Assembly (NCBI RefSeq): GCF_000337815.1
Contig: NZ_AOLN01000011.1
Coordinates: forward strand, 372,001 to 436,000
Reading direction: 5' to 3'
DNA from: Haloferax mucosum ATCC BAA-1512
Lineage (GTDB): Archaea > Halobacteriota > Halobacteria > Halobacteriales > Haloferacaceae
DNA: 64,000 bases
Under the pieces are notes generated by a model, which saw only the letters and a list, made by a program, of their open reading frames with translations, had not been told where the DNA came from and did no database searches. Position numbers and translations under genes: made by a program. Shown here piece by piece: positions 52,341 through 60,932 of the stretch (position 1 is the first letter of the stretch; every line of letters starts with the position of its first letter).

Positions 52341-54117
52341 GGGCAGTGAGTCCGCCGCGCTCGCCGAACTGGCGAAGCGTCGCGGTTTCTTCTTCGGTTC
52401 CTCGGAGGCGTACGGCGGCGTCGGTGGCTTTTACACCTACGGCCCGCAGGGTGCGGCTCTGAAGTCGAACGTCGAAGAGGCGTGGCGCGAGCGCTTTGCC
52501 GTCCAAGAGGGCAACCTCGAAATCGAAGCGCCGACCATCATGCCCGAACCCGTCTTCGAGGCGTCCGGCCACCTCGACGGCTTCGACGACATGCTCGTCG
52601 AGTGCGCGGAATGCGGTGAATCGCACCGTGCGGACCACCTCATCGAGGACAACTCCGACCTCGAAGACGCGGAGACACTCTCGCTCGAAGCGGCCGCCGA
52701 GGAAATCTCCGCCCTCGAACTCGCCTGTCCGAACTGCGGTGCCGACCTCGCCGGGCAGTCAGTCGAGAGCTTCAACCTGATGTTCGAGACGAACATCGGT
52801 CCCGGTTCGACGACGCCCGGCTACCTCCGCCCCGAGACGGCACAGGGCATCTTCGTCGAGTTCCCGCGAATCAAGGAGTACGCGCGGAATCAACTCCCGT
52901 TCGGCGTGACCCAAATCGGCCGCGCCTACCGCAACGAAATCAGCCCGCGGAAAAACATCGTCCGCACCCGTGAGTTCACACAGGCCGAACTCGAACACTT
53001 CATCGACCCCGAGCGCGACGAAGCCGACCTCTCGGCGGTCGAAGACGTGGAAGTACTGCTCTACCCCGCGACTGAACAGGAGAAAGACGACGGCGAGTAC
53101 ATCGAGACGACCATCGGTGAGGCCGTCGAAGAAGGCATCATCGCCAACGCGTGGATTGGCTACTTCCTCGGCGTCGCCCAGGAGTGGTACGAGACCGTCG
53201 GTGTCGATATGGACCGCTTCCGGTTCCGTCAGCACCTCGCTGGCGAGCGCGCACACTACTCCGCGGACTGTTGGGACGCCGAGAGCGAAGTCGATGGCGA
53301 CTGGATCGAAATCGCCGGCTTCTCGTACCGAAGCGACTACGACCTCTCGAAACACGGCGAGTACGGTGACGACGACTTCACCGTCTTCCAGCAGTACGAC
53401 GAACCCAAGACGGTCGAACGCGCGGTCGTTGACCCGGATATGGCGACGCTCGGTCCGGAATTCGGCGCGCAGGCCGCAGACGTAGCCGAGGCGCTCGAAA
53501 CCCTCGCCGAGCGTGACCCCGACGCCTTCGACGCCGACGAAGTCACACTCGACATCGACGGCGAGGAAGTCACCGTCGAAACCGACGTTGCGAACTTCGC
53601 AGTCGAGACGCAGACCGAAGCGGGCGAACATATCACGCCGCACGTCGTCGAACCGTCGTTCGGTGTTGACCGTACGGTTTACACGCTTCTCGCGCACGCG
53701 TACGAGACCGACGAAGTTGACGGCGAAGAACGCTCGTTCCTCTCGCTTTCGCCCGCGGTTGCGCCGACGAACGTCGGCGTCTTCCCCCTCGTCAGCAACG
53801 TCGAGGAACTCGTCACCCTCGCGGACGACGTGGCCGAAGAGCTTCGAGCCGCCGGATTCGCGGTCGTCTACGACGACTCCGGCAGTATCGGTCGGCGCTA
53901 CCGCCGACAGGACGAAGTCGGCACGCCGTTTTGCGTCACCATCGACCGCGACGGTCTCGAAGGCGACCGAAAAGACACCGTGACCATCCGCGAACGCGAC
54001 AGCGGCCGACAGGTTCGAGTGCCGGTAGACGGCCTCGTGCAGACGCTCGTCGGCCTGCGCGCGGGAACAACCTCGTTCGACGACGTGCTCGACGAAAACG
54101 AGGTCGTCGAGGCGTAA
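52333..54117 (+). CDS. glyS: Glycyl-tRNA synthetase
   Basis: This 594-residue class II synthetase is of the alpha2 (eukaryote/archaea) type. LAKRRGFFFGSSEAYGGVGGFYTYGPQG is at 12-40 and motif 2 is TREFTQAELEHFIDPE near 215-230. GYLRPETAQGIFVEF (about 162-176) and GVTQIGRAYRNEISPRKN (about 192-209) are characteristic. A CAECG...CPNCG pair at about 95-140 suggests a zinc site. The C-terminal anticodon-binding domain has LSLSPAVAPTNVGVFPL near 470. It overlaps the CBS gene by 8 bases. Confidence 0.97.
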   Translation: MSEGSESAALAELAKRRGFFFGSSEAYGGVGGFYTYGPQGAALKSNVEEAWRERFAVQEGNLEIEAPTIMPEPVFEASGHLDGFDDMLVECAECGESHRADHLIEDNSDLEDAETLSLEAAAEEISALELACPNCGADLAGQSVESFNLMFETNIGPGSTTPGYLRPETAQGIFVEFPRIKEYARNQLPFGVTQIGRAYRNEISPRKNIVRTREFTQAELEHFIDPERDEADLSAVEDVEVLLYPATEQEKDDGEYIETTIGEAVEEGIIANAWIGYFLGVAQEWYETVGVDMDRFRFRQHLAGERAHYSADCWDAESEVDGDWIEIAGFSYRSDYDLSKHGEYGDDDFTVFQQYDEPKTVERAVVDPDMATLGPEFGAQAADVAEALETLAERDPDAFDADEVTLDIDGEEVTVETDVANFAVETQTEAGEHITPHVVEPSFGVDRTVYTLLAHAYETDEVDGEERSFLSLSPAVAPTNVGVFPLVSNVEELVTLADDVAEELRAAGFAVVYDDSGSIGRRYRRQDEVGTPFCVTIDRDGLEGDRKDTVTIRERDSGRQVRVPVDGLVQTLVGLRAGTTSFDDVLDENEVVEA

Positions 54118-54124
54118 TCTAGCC

Positions 54125-54727
54125 GTGGGCCGCCCGAGCACCGCCGAAGTGAAGCGGCGACTGGTTCACGCGAGCGGGTCCGGGGTGCCACTTTTGTACG
54201 TCCTCGGTCTCGTCACGTGGCAGACGCTCGGGTATCTCTTCGTCTTTCTTTCGGTCGTCGTGACCGTCCTCGAAACACTCCGGCTGTTCGGCGGACTCGA
54301 CTGGCGAATCTACGACGAACTCACCCGCGAGTACGAACAACAGAACCTCGCGGGCTACGCGCTGTACGTCTACAGCCAAACCGCGGTCGCGCTGGTGTTC
54401 GACCCCCACGTCGCGGTGCCGGGAATGCTCATGCTCACCATCGGCGACCCGATTAGCGGGCTTCTCGGCTCTGCGCCGGTCGGCGAGTTGAAGTCGGTGC
54501 GGACGCTCGCGGCGATGTTCACCGTCTGTTTCGCCCTCGCCGCGCCGTTCGTGATTCCGACGTCCGGACTCGTCGTCGGAAGCGCGGCCGCCGCCGCGGG
54601 TGCCGCCGGTGCGACCCTCGCCGACGGCGCGAAACCCGTCATCGCGGGCTACGTCATCGACGACAACGTCTCGATTCCGCCGGCCGCCTGCGTCGCCATC
54701 GCGGGGACGCTCTGGCTCGTCGCCTGA
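54125..54727 (+). CDS. Dolichol kinase-like protein
   Basis: This 200-residue membrane protein starts with GTG 54125, seven bases after the glyS stop. It has about six helices with the CTP-binding segment LTIGDPISGLLGS (about 108-120), and AGATLADGAKPVIAGYVIDDNVSIP. These match the dolichol kinase/SEC59 and phosphatidate cytidylyltransferase-like family. It would make dolichyl phosphate, the lipid carrier for haloarchaeal N-glycosylation; that role is inferred from family membership. EVKRRLVHASGSGVPLLY at the start is the conserved first region. Confidence 0.85.
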   Translation: MGRPSTAEVKRRLVHASGSGVPLLYVLGLVTWQTLGYLFVFLSVVVTVLETLRLFGGLDWRIYDELTREYEQQNLAGYALYVYSQTAVALVFDPHVAVPGMLMLTIGDPISGLLGSAPVGELKSVRTLAAMFTVCFALAAPFVIPTSGLVVGSAAAAAGAAGATLADGAKPVIAGYVIDDNVSIPPAACVAIAGTLWLVA

Positions 54728-54800
54728 AGCCGGCGACTCGGGTACCGTATTGTGACACCGTGACGCGATTTTATTTCACTCGCCGACGAAGGGGACTGTC

Positions 54801-55286
54801 GTGACCATTTACGAGAGCGACCTTCCGGGCGTCGGAAAGAAACACGAAGTTGAACTCGATGACGGCAGTCGGCTCGTCATCGTGACGCACAACTCGGGGA
54901 GACGAGAGGTGTTTCGACGCGAAAGCGCCGACAGCGACTCTGAGCGACTGTTCGAACTGGACGACAAACTCGCAAGGCAGGTCGGAACACTCCTCGAAGG
55001 GGCGTACTTTCAGCCGGTGCAATCGACCACTATCGAGACCTTGCTCGGCGACAGCACGCTCATCGAGTGGGTCGAAGTCGGTGCCGATACCGAAGTCGCC
55101 GGGCAGACGCTCGCCGAGTCGAACCTCCGACAGGTGACCGGCGCGTCGGTCATCGCCATCCAGCGCGGTGACGAAGTCATCCCCTCTCCCGGCGGTGATG
55201 CGACGCTCGAAGCCGGGGATACGCTCGTCGTCATCGGCCCGCGCGAAGCCTGCCGCAACTTCGCGGAACTCGTGACAGAGGGCTGA
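54801..55286 (+). CDS. KhtT-like RCK-C domain regulator of antiporter
   Basis: This 161-residue protein, MTIYESDLPGVGKKHEVELD, has an N-terminal KhtT-type domain. A C-terminal RCK-C (TrkA-C) domain, EWVEVGADTEVAGQTLAESNLRQVTGASVIAIQRGDE to DTLVVIGPREACRN, spans about residues 93-158. Such proteins gate the adjacent CPA2 cation/proton antiporter in response to a nucleotide. The stop overlaps the antiporter start by one base, so the two are coupled. A GATTTTATTTC box near 54769-54779 is about 27 bases before the start. Confidence 0.9.
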   Translation: MTIYESDLPGVGKKHEVELDDGSRLVIVTHNSGRREVFRRESADSDSERLFELDDKLARQVGTLLEGAYFQPVQSTTIETLLGDSTLIEWVEVGADTEVAGQTLAESNLRQVTGASVIAIQRGDEVIPSPGGDATLEAGDTLVVIGPREACRNFAELVTEG

Positions 55287-56497
55287 TGGCGGCGGCGCTC
55301 CTCGAATTCGGCTACCTGTTCGTCGTCGTCGCGCTCACCGGAGCGGCCGCACTGCGCCTCGGCCTGTCGGTCATCCCCCTGTACGTCGTCGGCGGCGTCG
55401 CCGCCGGGCCGTACGTCGCCGGTCGCCTCGGCGTCCCGTATATCGCCGACGGCGAGGTCATTGCACTCCTCGCAGAACTCGGCATCGTCCTCCTGTTGTT
55501 CTTTCTCGGCTTGGAGTTCAGCCTCGACCGACTCCGCGCGTCCGGGTCGAAAATCGGGCGCGCCGGCGTCATCGACCTCGGTGTGAACCTCCCGCTCGGT
55601 ATCTCAATCGGACTCGGACTCGGGTGGTCGCTCGTCGAAGCGCTCCTCCTCGGCGGCATCGTCTACATCTCGTCGTCCGCCATCGTGACGAAGACGCTCA
55701 TCGACCTCGGGTGGATTGCCGACCCCGAATCCGAGCCGATTTTGGGGACGCTCGTCTTCGAAGACCTCGCCATCGCGGTCTATCTGGCCGTCGTCACCTC
55801 GCTCGTCCTCGGTGGCGAAGGCGGTTTCATGGCGGTCGGTCGGTCGTTAGCAATCGCGTTCGGCTTTCTCGGGCTTCTTTTCGTTGCCGTCCGGTACGGC
55901 ACGAGACTGTTCGCACGCGTCCTCGACATCGGAAATCAGGAGGCGTTCGTCCTCCGAGTGCTCGCCGTGGTCGTTCCCGTCTCCGGTGCGGCGCTGGCAC
56001 TGGGCGTGAGCGAGGCTGTCGCGGCGTTTTTCGTCGGGATGGGGTTTTCCACGAGCGGACACCGAGAGCGAATCGAAGACCTACTGATTCCGGTTCGAGA
56101 CGTGTTTGCGGCGGTATTCTTCGTCTGGATCGGTCTCGGGACCGACCCGGCGTTGCTGGTCGCGGCCGTGGTTCCGTTGACGCTCGCGGTAGTGCTGACG
56201 ACGCCAGCGAAGGTCATATCCGGCTACTTCGGCGGTCGCACGTACGGTCTCTCGGCGCACCGGTCGCTCCGCGTCGGTGTCGGGTTGGTGCCGCGCGGCG
56301 AGTTCTCGCTGGTTATTGCGGCGCTGGCCGCGTCGGGGACGACGCCCGTGATGCGAGAAGTGATTCCGGCGTTCGCCGTCGGTTACGTCTTCGTCATGAG
56401 CGCGCTCGGGACGGTGTTGATGCAACGGTCGGACCTCGTCGAACGACTCGTACTCCGCGACGAGTCGGCCGGGGTCGAAGAAAATGGGACGGAGTAA
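55286..56497 (+). CDS. CPA2 family cation/proton antiporter (KhtU/KefB-like)
   Basis: This 403-residue membrane protein has about twelve helices of the Na+/H+ exchanger CPA2 type. PYIADGEVIALLAELGIVLLLFFLGLEFSLDRL (about 50-85) and SSSAIVTKTLIDLGWI (near 129) are the ion-binding regions. KVISGYFGGRTYGLSAHRSLRVGVGLVPRGEFSLVIAALA, near the C-terminus, holds the conserved proline-glycine turn. It exports K+ or Na+ against H+ and is regulated by the KhtT-like protein encoded just before it. It has no C-terminal RCK domain of its own, consistent with a two-gene system. Confidence 0.9.
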   Translation: MAAALLEFGYLFVVVALTGAAALRLGLSVIPLYVVGGVAAGPYVAGRLGVPYIADGEVIALLAELGIVLLLFFLGLEFSLDRLRASGSKIGRAGVIDLGVNLPLGISIGLGLGWSLVEALLLGGIVYISSSAIVTKTLIDLGWIADPESEPILGTLVFEDLAIAVYLAVVTSLVLGGEGGFMAVGRSLAIAFGFLGLLFVAVRYGTRLFARVLDIGNQEAFVLRVLAVVVPVSGAALALGVSEAVAAFFVGMGFSTSGHRERIEDLLIPVRDVFAAVFFVWIGLGTDPALLVAAVVPLTLAVVLTTPAKVISGYFGGRTYGLSAHRSLRVGVGLVPRGEFSLVIAALAASGTTPVMREVIPAFAVGYVFVMSALGTVLMQRSDLVERLVLRDESAGVEENGTE

Positions 56498-56523
56498 CGT
56501 CGCCGAGTGTGTCGGACAGGCGG

Positions 56524-57549
56524 TCACGTCGCGTAGAAGAGGAACCGAACGCTCACGAACAAGAAGTACGAACCGACGAGCCACGCGCCCTCTCGCCGGG
56601 TTGCGACGCCGGCGTTCCGACGGAGGACGAACAGGAAGCCGACGGCTACGAGCAGTTTGAACGGGAGGTCCCAGCGGATTACAGACGGTGGAACAGCGTA
56701 GGTCGAAATCAGCCCGCCGAGTCCGAATCCGACGAGCGGGTTCACCACGTTCGACCCGATGAGCGTCCCGAGAGCGATATCTGCTGAGCGCCGCCGGATG
56801 GCTTCGACGACGGTTGTCAACTCCGGGAGGGCAGAAGCGAGACCGATCGTAACGACACCGACCATCGACCCGTTGAGACCGAGTGTTTCCACGACATCTT
56901 GAACGACGAGGAGAACGACGTACGCGCCCCCGAAGACGAGCACGAGCGCGCCAACCGCGACGAGAGCGTCGCGGGTGCGGTTCGTGCTCCGTCCATCGTA
57001 CGACTGACCGTCTTCGCGCGCGGTTCGGATTCCCGCGACGACGTATATCCCGAATCCAACCAACAGGAGAGCACCGTCGAGACGCGAGATGGTTCCGTCG
57101 AACGAGAGCGCGAGCGTCGCGGCAAATGCGAGTATCATCGGATAGTACGTCGAGCGGAAAAACGAGGGCGAAAACGCAGTTCGGCCGATACCGAGGACGA
57201 AAACCCCGACGAGAAGCGTCTGTTGGACCGTCGAAGAGCCCATATTGCCGCCCATGACAGTCGCCGACGCGATGCGGTAGTCGAGCGTTCCAGAGAGAAT
57301 ACCCGCGGAGGCGACGAGATGCGACCCGATTTCGGGGAGACTCGTCCCGACGGCGACAATCGTAGATGCGAGGACGGCGTCCGAAATCTCGAACGCGCGC
57401 GCGACAGCGGTGAGACGGTCAACCGCAACCTGCGCGGCTTTGACCATCACACCGAGTGCGGCGGCGGCGATGAGAAGCGACCCCACAAACAGGGGTGAAA
57501 CCACCAGTTGGAGCGGGAATACCGAAGTGGTGACTGCGGGCCAGTGCAT
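56524..57549 (-). CDS. Sodium/calcium exchanger family protein
   Basis: This 341-residue membrane protein has two internal repeats, each with a catalytic alpha motif: IVAVGTSLPEIGSHLVAS near 62-80 and IGLASALPELTTVVEAIRR near 227-245, followed by GTLIGSNVVNPLVGFGLGG. It exchanges Ca2+ for Na+ across the membrane. Ten or eleven helices are visible. The ORF extends upstream, but ATG 57549 (MHWPAVTTSVFPLQLV) is the natural start. It converges on the antiporter gene and is divergent from the argG leader ORF. Confidence 0.9.
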   Translation of the reverse strand: MHWPAVTTSVFPLQLVVSPLFVGSLLIAAAALGVMVKAAQVAVDRLTAVARAFEISDAVLASTIVAVGTSLPEIGSHLVASAGILSGTLDYRIASATVMGGNMGSSTVQQTLLVGVFVLGIGRTAFSPSFFRSTYYPMILAFAATLALSFDGTISRLDGALLLVGFGIYVVAGIRTAREDGQSYDGRSTNRTRDALVAVGALVLVFGGAYVVLLVVQDVVETLGLNGSMVGVVTIGLASALPELTTVVEAIRRRSADIALGTLIGSNVVNPLVGFGLGGLISTYAVPPSVIRWDLPFKLLVAVGFLFVLRRNAGVATRREGAWLVGSYFLFVSVRFLFYAT

Positions 57550-57701
57550 GAGAAGTGAATCGTCCGAGAGAGACAAAAATGTGGTTCTGGTGACTGTTTG
57601 GCGCGACAGAACGCACGAGAGTGAACCACGGGGGTGAACGCCGGCGAAGGTTGCGTCCCCGAAAGCGTTTAATACGGACGACGGTGTATTCACACGCAAC
57701 C
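57550..57701. promoter_or_regulatory. Divergent region between Na/Ca exchanger and argG leader ORF
   Basis: A 152-base gap. The plus-side BRE/TATA box for the leader ORF is CGAAAGCGTTTAATACGG at about 57660-57677. For the exchanger on the minus strand, the TTTTTGTC complement near 57574-57582 provides an A/T-rich stretch about 27-33 bases upstream of its ATG, a fair TATA candidate. No gene is seen. Confidence 0.5.
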
Positions 57702-57782
57702 ATGGCGACTCGCAGCACCCTCGCCACTTTTACCCCGCTGCGAGCCGCCGCTGTCCGAACCCGACGACGACCGGCCCTTTAG
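57702..57782 (+). CDS. Arg-rich leader peptide upstream of argG
   Basis: ATG 57702 opens a 26-residue frame, MATRSTLATFTPLRAAAVRT followed by RRRPAL. Six residues are Arg, five with the codon CGA, and four are clustered at 19, 21, 22 and 23. CGAAAGCGTTTAATACGG (about 57660-57677) is a good BRE/TATA box about 30 bases before the ATG, so the peptide would be leaderless and translated. Its TAG stop sits in the hairpin GGCCCTTTAGGGCC (57773-57786). The arrangement looks like an arginine-sensing leader. No homologue can be confirmed here; coding is judged from promoter spacing and composition. Confidence 0.6.
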   Translation: MATRSTLATFTPLRAAAVRTRRRPAL

Positions 57783-57810
57783 GGCCACTAGTATCATATC
57801 CTTCGGGGAC
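57773..57810 (+). promoter_or_regulatory. Hairpin and alternative pairing downstream of the leader ORF
   Basis: GGCCCT (57773-57778), TT and AGGGCC (57781-57786) form a 6-bp stem that overlaps the leader stop codon. The upstream GTCCGAA (57753-57759), within the Arg codon run, can pair with TTCGGGGAC (57802-57810) if two G are bulged, giving a competing structure. A ribosome stalled at the Arg codons could therefore decide which forms. There is no strong T-run after it, so the outcome might be RNA stability or translation rather than termination. Confidence 0.4.
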
Positions 57811-57920
57811 ACGTCGAAATTGCTAATCTTCGCTTTTCGTGCCTATTGGCATCTCTACTACTTAATTTCACAATTTGAATGCAAAGAATTTATCTACAAG
57901 TCCATGCCACAAACAGGTAC
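57783..57920 (+). promoter_or_regulatory. argG promoter region
   Basis: The 138-base interval between the leader and argG is A/T-rich from about 57850. GAATTTATC at 57885-57893 lies about 30 bases before ATG 57921 and looks like a second, argG-specific TATA box giving a leaderless mRNA. Just before it, TTCACAATTTGAA (57869-57881) is an imperfect palindrome with TTCA/TGAA arms, a candidate operator for a regulator. Confidence 0.55.
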
Positions 57921-59138
57921 ATGAAGAAAGTCGCACTCGCGTTCTCGGGCGGACTGGACACAACAGTCTGCGTCCCGATTCTCGAAGAAGAGTACGGATA
58001 CGACGAAGTTATCGGCGTCACCGTAGACGTCGGCCAGCCCGAAGCAGAGTTCGAGGAGGCTTACGAAACCGCAGAGGCGCTCGGTCTCGACCACTACGTC
58101 ATCGACGCGAAAGACGAGTTCGCACAGCTCTGTCTCGACTCCGTCTGTGCGAACGCGGACTATCAGGGCTACCCGCTCGGCACCGCGCTCGCACGCCCGG
58201 TCATCGCCGAGGCGATTCTCGAACTCGCCGAGAAAAAAGGGTGTGACGGTATCGCACACGGCTGTACGGGTAAGGGCAACGACCAACTCCGCTTCGAAGC
58301 GGTCTGGCGCGCCTCAGACCTCGAAGTCATCGCCCCCGTCCGCGAGATGGGCATGACCCGCGAGTGGGAGATGGAGTACGCCGCCGAGAAGGACCTTCCC
58401 GTACAGGGCGGCAACGAAGGCGTCTGGTCCATCGACACGAACCTCTGGAGCCGTTCTATCGAAGGCGGCAACCTCGAAGACCCGAGCTACGTCCCACCAG
58501 AGAACATCTACGAGTGGACCGAACAGCCGTCGGGTGAAACCGAACTCGTCGAAATCGAGTTCGAAAACGGCTCCCCCGTCGCTATCGACGGTGAGGAGAT
58601 GGACGCACTCGAACTCATCGAGTTCCTCAACGAGAAAGCGGGCGAACACGGTGTCGGCCGCACGGACATGATGGAAGACCGCATGCTCGGTCTCAAGGTG
58701 CGCGAAAATTACGAGCACCCGGCGGCGACGACGCTCCTCAGCGCGCATGAGGCGCTCGAAGGACTCGTCCTCACGAAAGAAGAACGCGACTTCAAGGCCA
58801 CCGTGGACGACGAGTGGTCCCAGAAGGCCTACGAAGGCCTCATCGACGCTCCGCTCATGGACGCGCTGAACTCGTTCATCGAGACGACCCAAGCGCGCGT
58901 CACGGGCACCGTGACCATCAAATTCGAGGGCGGACAGGCTCGCGCGGTCGGCCGCGACTCCAACTACGCCGCGTACTCCGAATCGGCCGCGTCGTTCAAC
59001 ACGGAGACGGTCGATGGTATCGAGCAAGCCGACGCGACGGGCGTCGCCAAGTACCACGGCTTCCAGGCGCGTCTCGCCAACCAGAGCGCGACGAAACAAA
59101 AGCCCGAACTCGCCGCCGACGGCGGCAGTACCGAATAA
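57921..59138 (+). CDS. argG: Argininosuccinate synthase
   Basis: This 405-residue enzyme joins citrulline and aspartate with ATP to form argininosuccinate. The ATP P-loop SGGLDTTV is at 9-16; GHCTGKGNDQLRFE-type HGCTGKGNDQLRFE lies near 115-128. WSIDTNLWSRSIEGG follows near 170. The start at 57921 (MKKVALAFSGG) is leaderless, with GAATTTATC upstream. The frame opens at 57879, but those residues fall in the promoter. argH follows one base after its stop (TAA, then ATG at 59140). Confidence 0.97.
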   Translation: MKKVALAFSGGLDTTVCVPILEEEYGYDEVIGVTVDVGQPEAEFEEAYETAEALGLDHYVIDAKDEFAQLCLDSVCANADYQGYPLGTALARPVIAEAILELAEKKGCDGIAHGCTGKGNDQLRFEAVWRASDLEVIAPVREMGMTREWEMEYAAEKDLPVQGGNEGVWSIDTNLWSRSIEGGNLEDPSYVPPENIYEWTEQPSGETELVEIEFENGSPVAIDGEEMDALELIEFLNEKAGEHGVGRTDMMEDRMLGLKVRENYEHPAATTLLSAHEALEGLVLTKEERDFKATVDDEWSQKAYEGLIDAPLMDALNSFIETTQARVTGTVTIKFEGGQARAVGRDSNYAAYSESAASFNTETVDGIEQADATGVAKYHGFQARLANQSATKQKPELAADGGSTE

Positions 59139-59139
59139 C

Positions 59140-60606
59140 ATGACGGGCGAGGACGGCGACTCCGAGGGCGTCATCCGCCGGGACCGTTTCAGCGGTGGTC
59201 CCGCCCGCGGGTTCATGTCGAGCCTCGCGGCCGACGAGCGCATCTTCGAGGCCGACCTCGCCGTCGACCGGGCACACGTCGTGATGCTCGTGGCACAGGG
59301 CATCATCGACTCGGACGTCGCCGCCGACATCCTCGACGCACTCGACGACGTGGAAGCGATGGGTCACGACGCACTCTCCGGCGGCGAGGACGTACACGAG
59401 GCCATCGAAGCCGCCGTCATCGACATCGTCGGTCCCGACGGCGGGAAGATGCACACCGCGCGCTCGCGCAACGACGAAGTAGCGACCTGCATTCGCTACC
59501 GTCTGCGCGACGACGTGCTGGAGGCGCTCGACGCGGCACTCGCTCTCCGCGAGTCGCTCGTCGAGACGGCCGCCGAGCACACCGAGACGGTGATGCCCGG
59601 CTACACGCACCTGCAACCCGCCCAACCGACGACGGTGGCACACTTCTTGCTCTCGTACGAGCGAGCGGTCGCCCGCGACTGCGCCCGTCTCGTGTGCGCG
59701 TACGAGCGTATCAACCAGTCACCGCTCGGGTCGGCGGCCTTCGCGGGCACGCCGTTCGACGTGAACCGTGAACTCGTCGCCGACTTACTCGGCTTCGACC
59801 GTGTCATGGAGAACTCGATGGACGCCTCGGCGACCCGCGACTTCCTCGCGGAGACGCTGTCGGCGCTGACGACCCACGCCGTCACGCTCTCCGGACTCGC
59901 AGAAGACCTCGTCGTCTTCTCGAACAAGGGACTCGTCGAACTCTCTGACGACTACTCGTCAACCTCCTCCATCATGCCGCAGAAGAAGAATCCAGATACG
60001 ATGGAACTCGTCCGTGCCGTCGCTGGCGACGCGGTCGGCGAACTCACCGGTCTCTTGACGACGCTCAAAGGACTGCCGCGCGCGTACAACCGCGACCTGC
60101 AACGCGCCCACAACCACGCCTTCCGCGCCGTTGACGACGTGACCGAAGCGGCCGCCGTCGCCGCCGGGGCAGTCACCTCCGCGACGTGGCCCGAAGACGC
60201 ATTGGCAGAGGCCGCGGGCGACGGCTTTTCGACGGCGACCGGTGTCGCCGACCTGCTGGCGATGGCCGGACTGCCGTTCCGCACGGCCCACGAAGTCGTC
60301 GCCGAGGCGGCGTCGCGCTCCGACGGAACCCCCGATGTGGCAACACTTGACGCCGTCGCTACGGACGTATTAGGTGAGTCACTCTATACGCACGTGACAG
60401 CCGAGGCCGTCGAAGCCGCACTCGACCCCGCAAAGAGCGTCGCCAGCCGCGATTCGGTCGGTGGACCTGCACCCGCCGCCGTGAAAGCGACGCTTTCGAC
60501 GGCCCGTACCGAACTCGAAGCCGATTCGGTCGCCGTCGCCGACGCGCGCAATTCGCTTGCGGCCGCCGCCGAAGCACTCGACACGGAGGTTTCGAAGTAT
60601 GCCTGA
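59140..60606 (+). CDS. argH: Argininosuccinate lyase
   Basis: This 488-residue enzyme splits argininosuccinate into arginine and fumarate. RFSGGPARGFMSSLAADER is near the N-terminus, MPGYTHLQPAQPTTVAHFLLSYERA is near 155, and the superfamily signature SSIMPQKKNPDTMELVR is near 276-292, with the catalytic serine. ATG 59140 is the start; the upstream frame belongs to argG codons read out of frame. Arginine synthesis ends here. A GC-rich spacer and a terminator-like region follow. Confidence 0.97.
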   Translation: MTGEDGDSEGVIRRDRFSGGPARGFMSSLAADERIFEADLAVDRAHVVMLVAQGIIDSDVAADILDALDDVEAMGHDALSGGEDVHEAIEAAVIDIVGPDGGKMHTARSRNDEVATCIRYRLRDDVLEALDAALALRESLVETAAEHTETVMPGYTHLQPAQPTTVAHFLLSYERAVARDCARLVCAYERINQSPLGSAAFAGTPFDVNRELVADLLGFDRVMENSMDASATRDFLAETLSALTTHAVTLSGLAEDLVVFSNKGLVELSDDYSSTSSIMPQKKNPDTMELVRAVAGDAVGELTGLLTTLKGLPRAYNRDLQRAHNHAFRAVDDVTEAAAVAAGAVTSATWPEDALAEAAGDGFSTATGVADLLAMAGLPFRTAHEVVAEAASRSDGTPDVATLDAVATDVLGESLYTHVTAEAVEAALDPAKSVASRDSVGGPAPAAVKATLSTARTELEADSVAVADARNSLAAAAEALDTEVSKYA

Positions 60607-60932
60607 ACGCGAATACGTCGATCCGGTCGTCCGTCTGCCGCGACCGCCGCGAGCGACCGCTCCGCGACGAGTGCGACGAGCGGTTTCGGGTCCGCGACGG
60701 CCGCGACCGGAACCGCGACCGCGACCGACGCAGGGGACGATTCGACCGGTTCCGCGACCGGTCCCGTCCCCGGCGTCGAGTGAGCGTGGCACCCAAGCTC
60801 GACGTGTTGTTCGACCGGTCTCCGAAACCGGCCGATTCGCCCGATAATCTCCGCTAGAGCCTTCTTTACAGTATTTTTTGCTGTGTAATTTTCGGTGGAT
60901 TTAATACCATCCATCGTCCAGCCAAGGATGTA
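60607..60932 (+). other. argH-lysW spacer with low-complexity GC repeats, terminator and promoter
   Basis: Bases 60607-60770 are GC-rich and rich in repeated CGCGACCG-like tracts. A frame from 60599 (MPEREYVDPVVRLPRPPRAT) exists, but it is Pro/Arg-rich with many CGA codons, so I do not call it a gene. CCGGT/ACCGG (60815-60819/60827-60831) is a hairpin, and TTACAG/CTGTGTAA around TTTTTT (60866-60888) looks like a terminator. TTTAATA at 60900-60906 is about 30 bases before lysW, so lysW has its own promoter. Confidence 0.6.

Noticed and set aside
52759-54141. 460-residue minus-strand frame opposite glyS
   Set aside because: Antisense shadow; no motif.
60599-60847. 82-residue Pro/Arg-rich frame after argH
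   Set aside because: Composition comes from short GC repeats with many CGA codons. The argH frame past its stop also looks coding-like by composition, which shows the bias is an artefact of the repeats.
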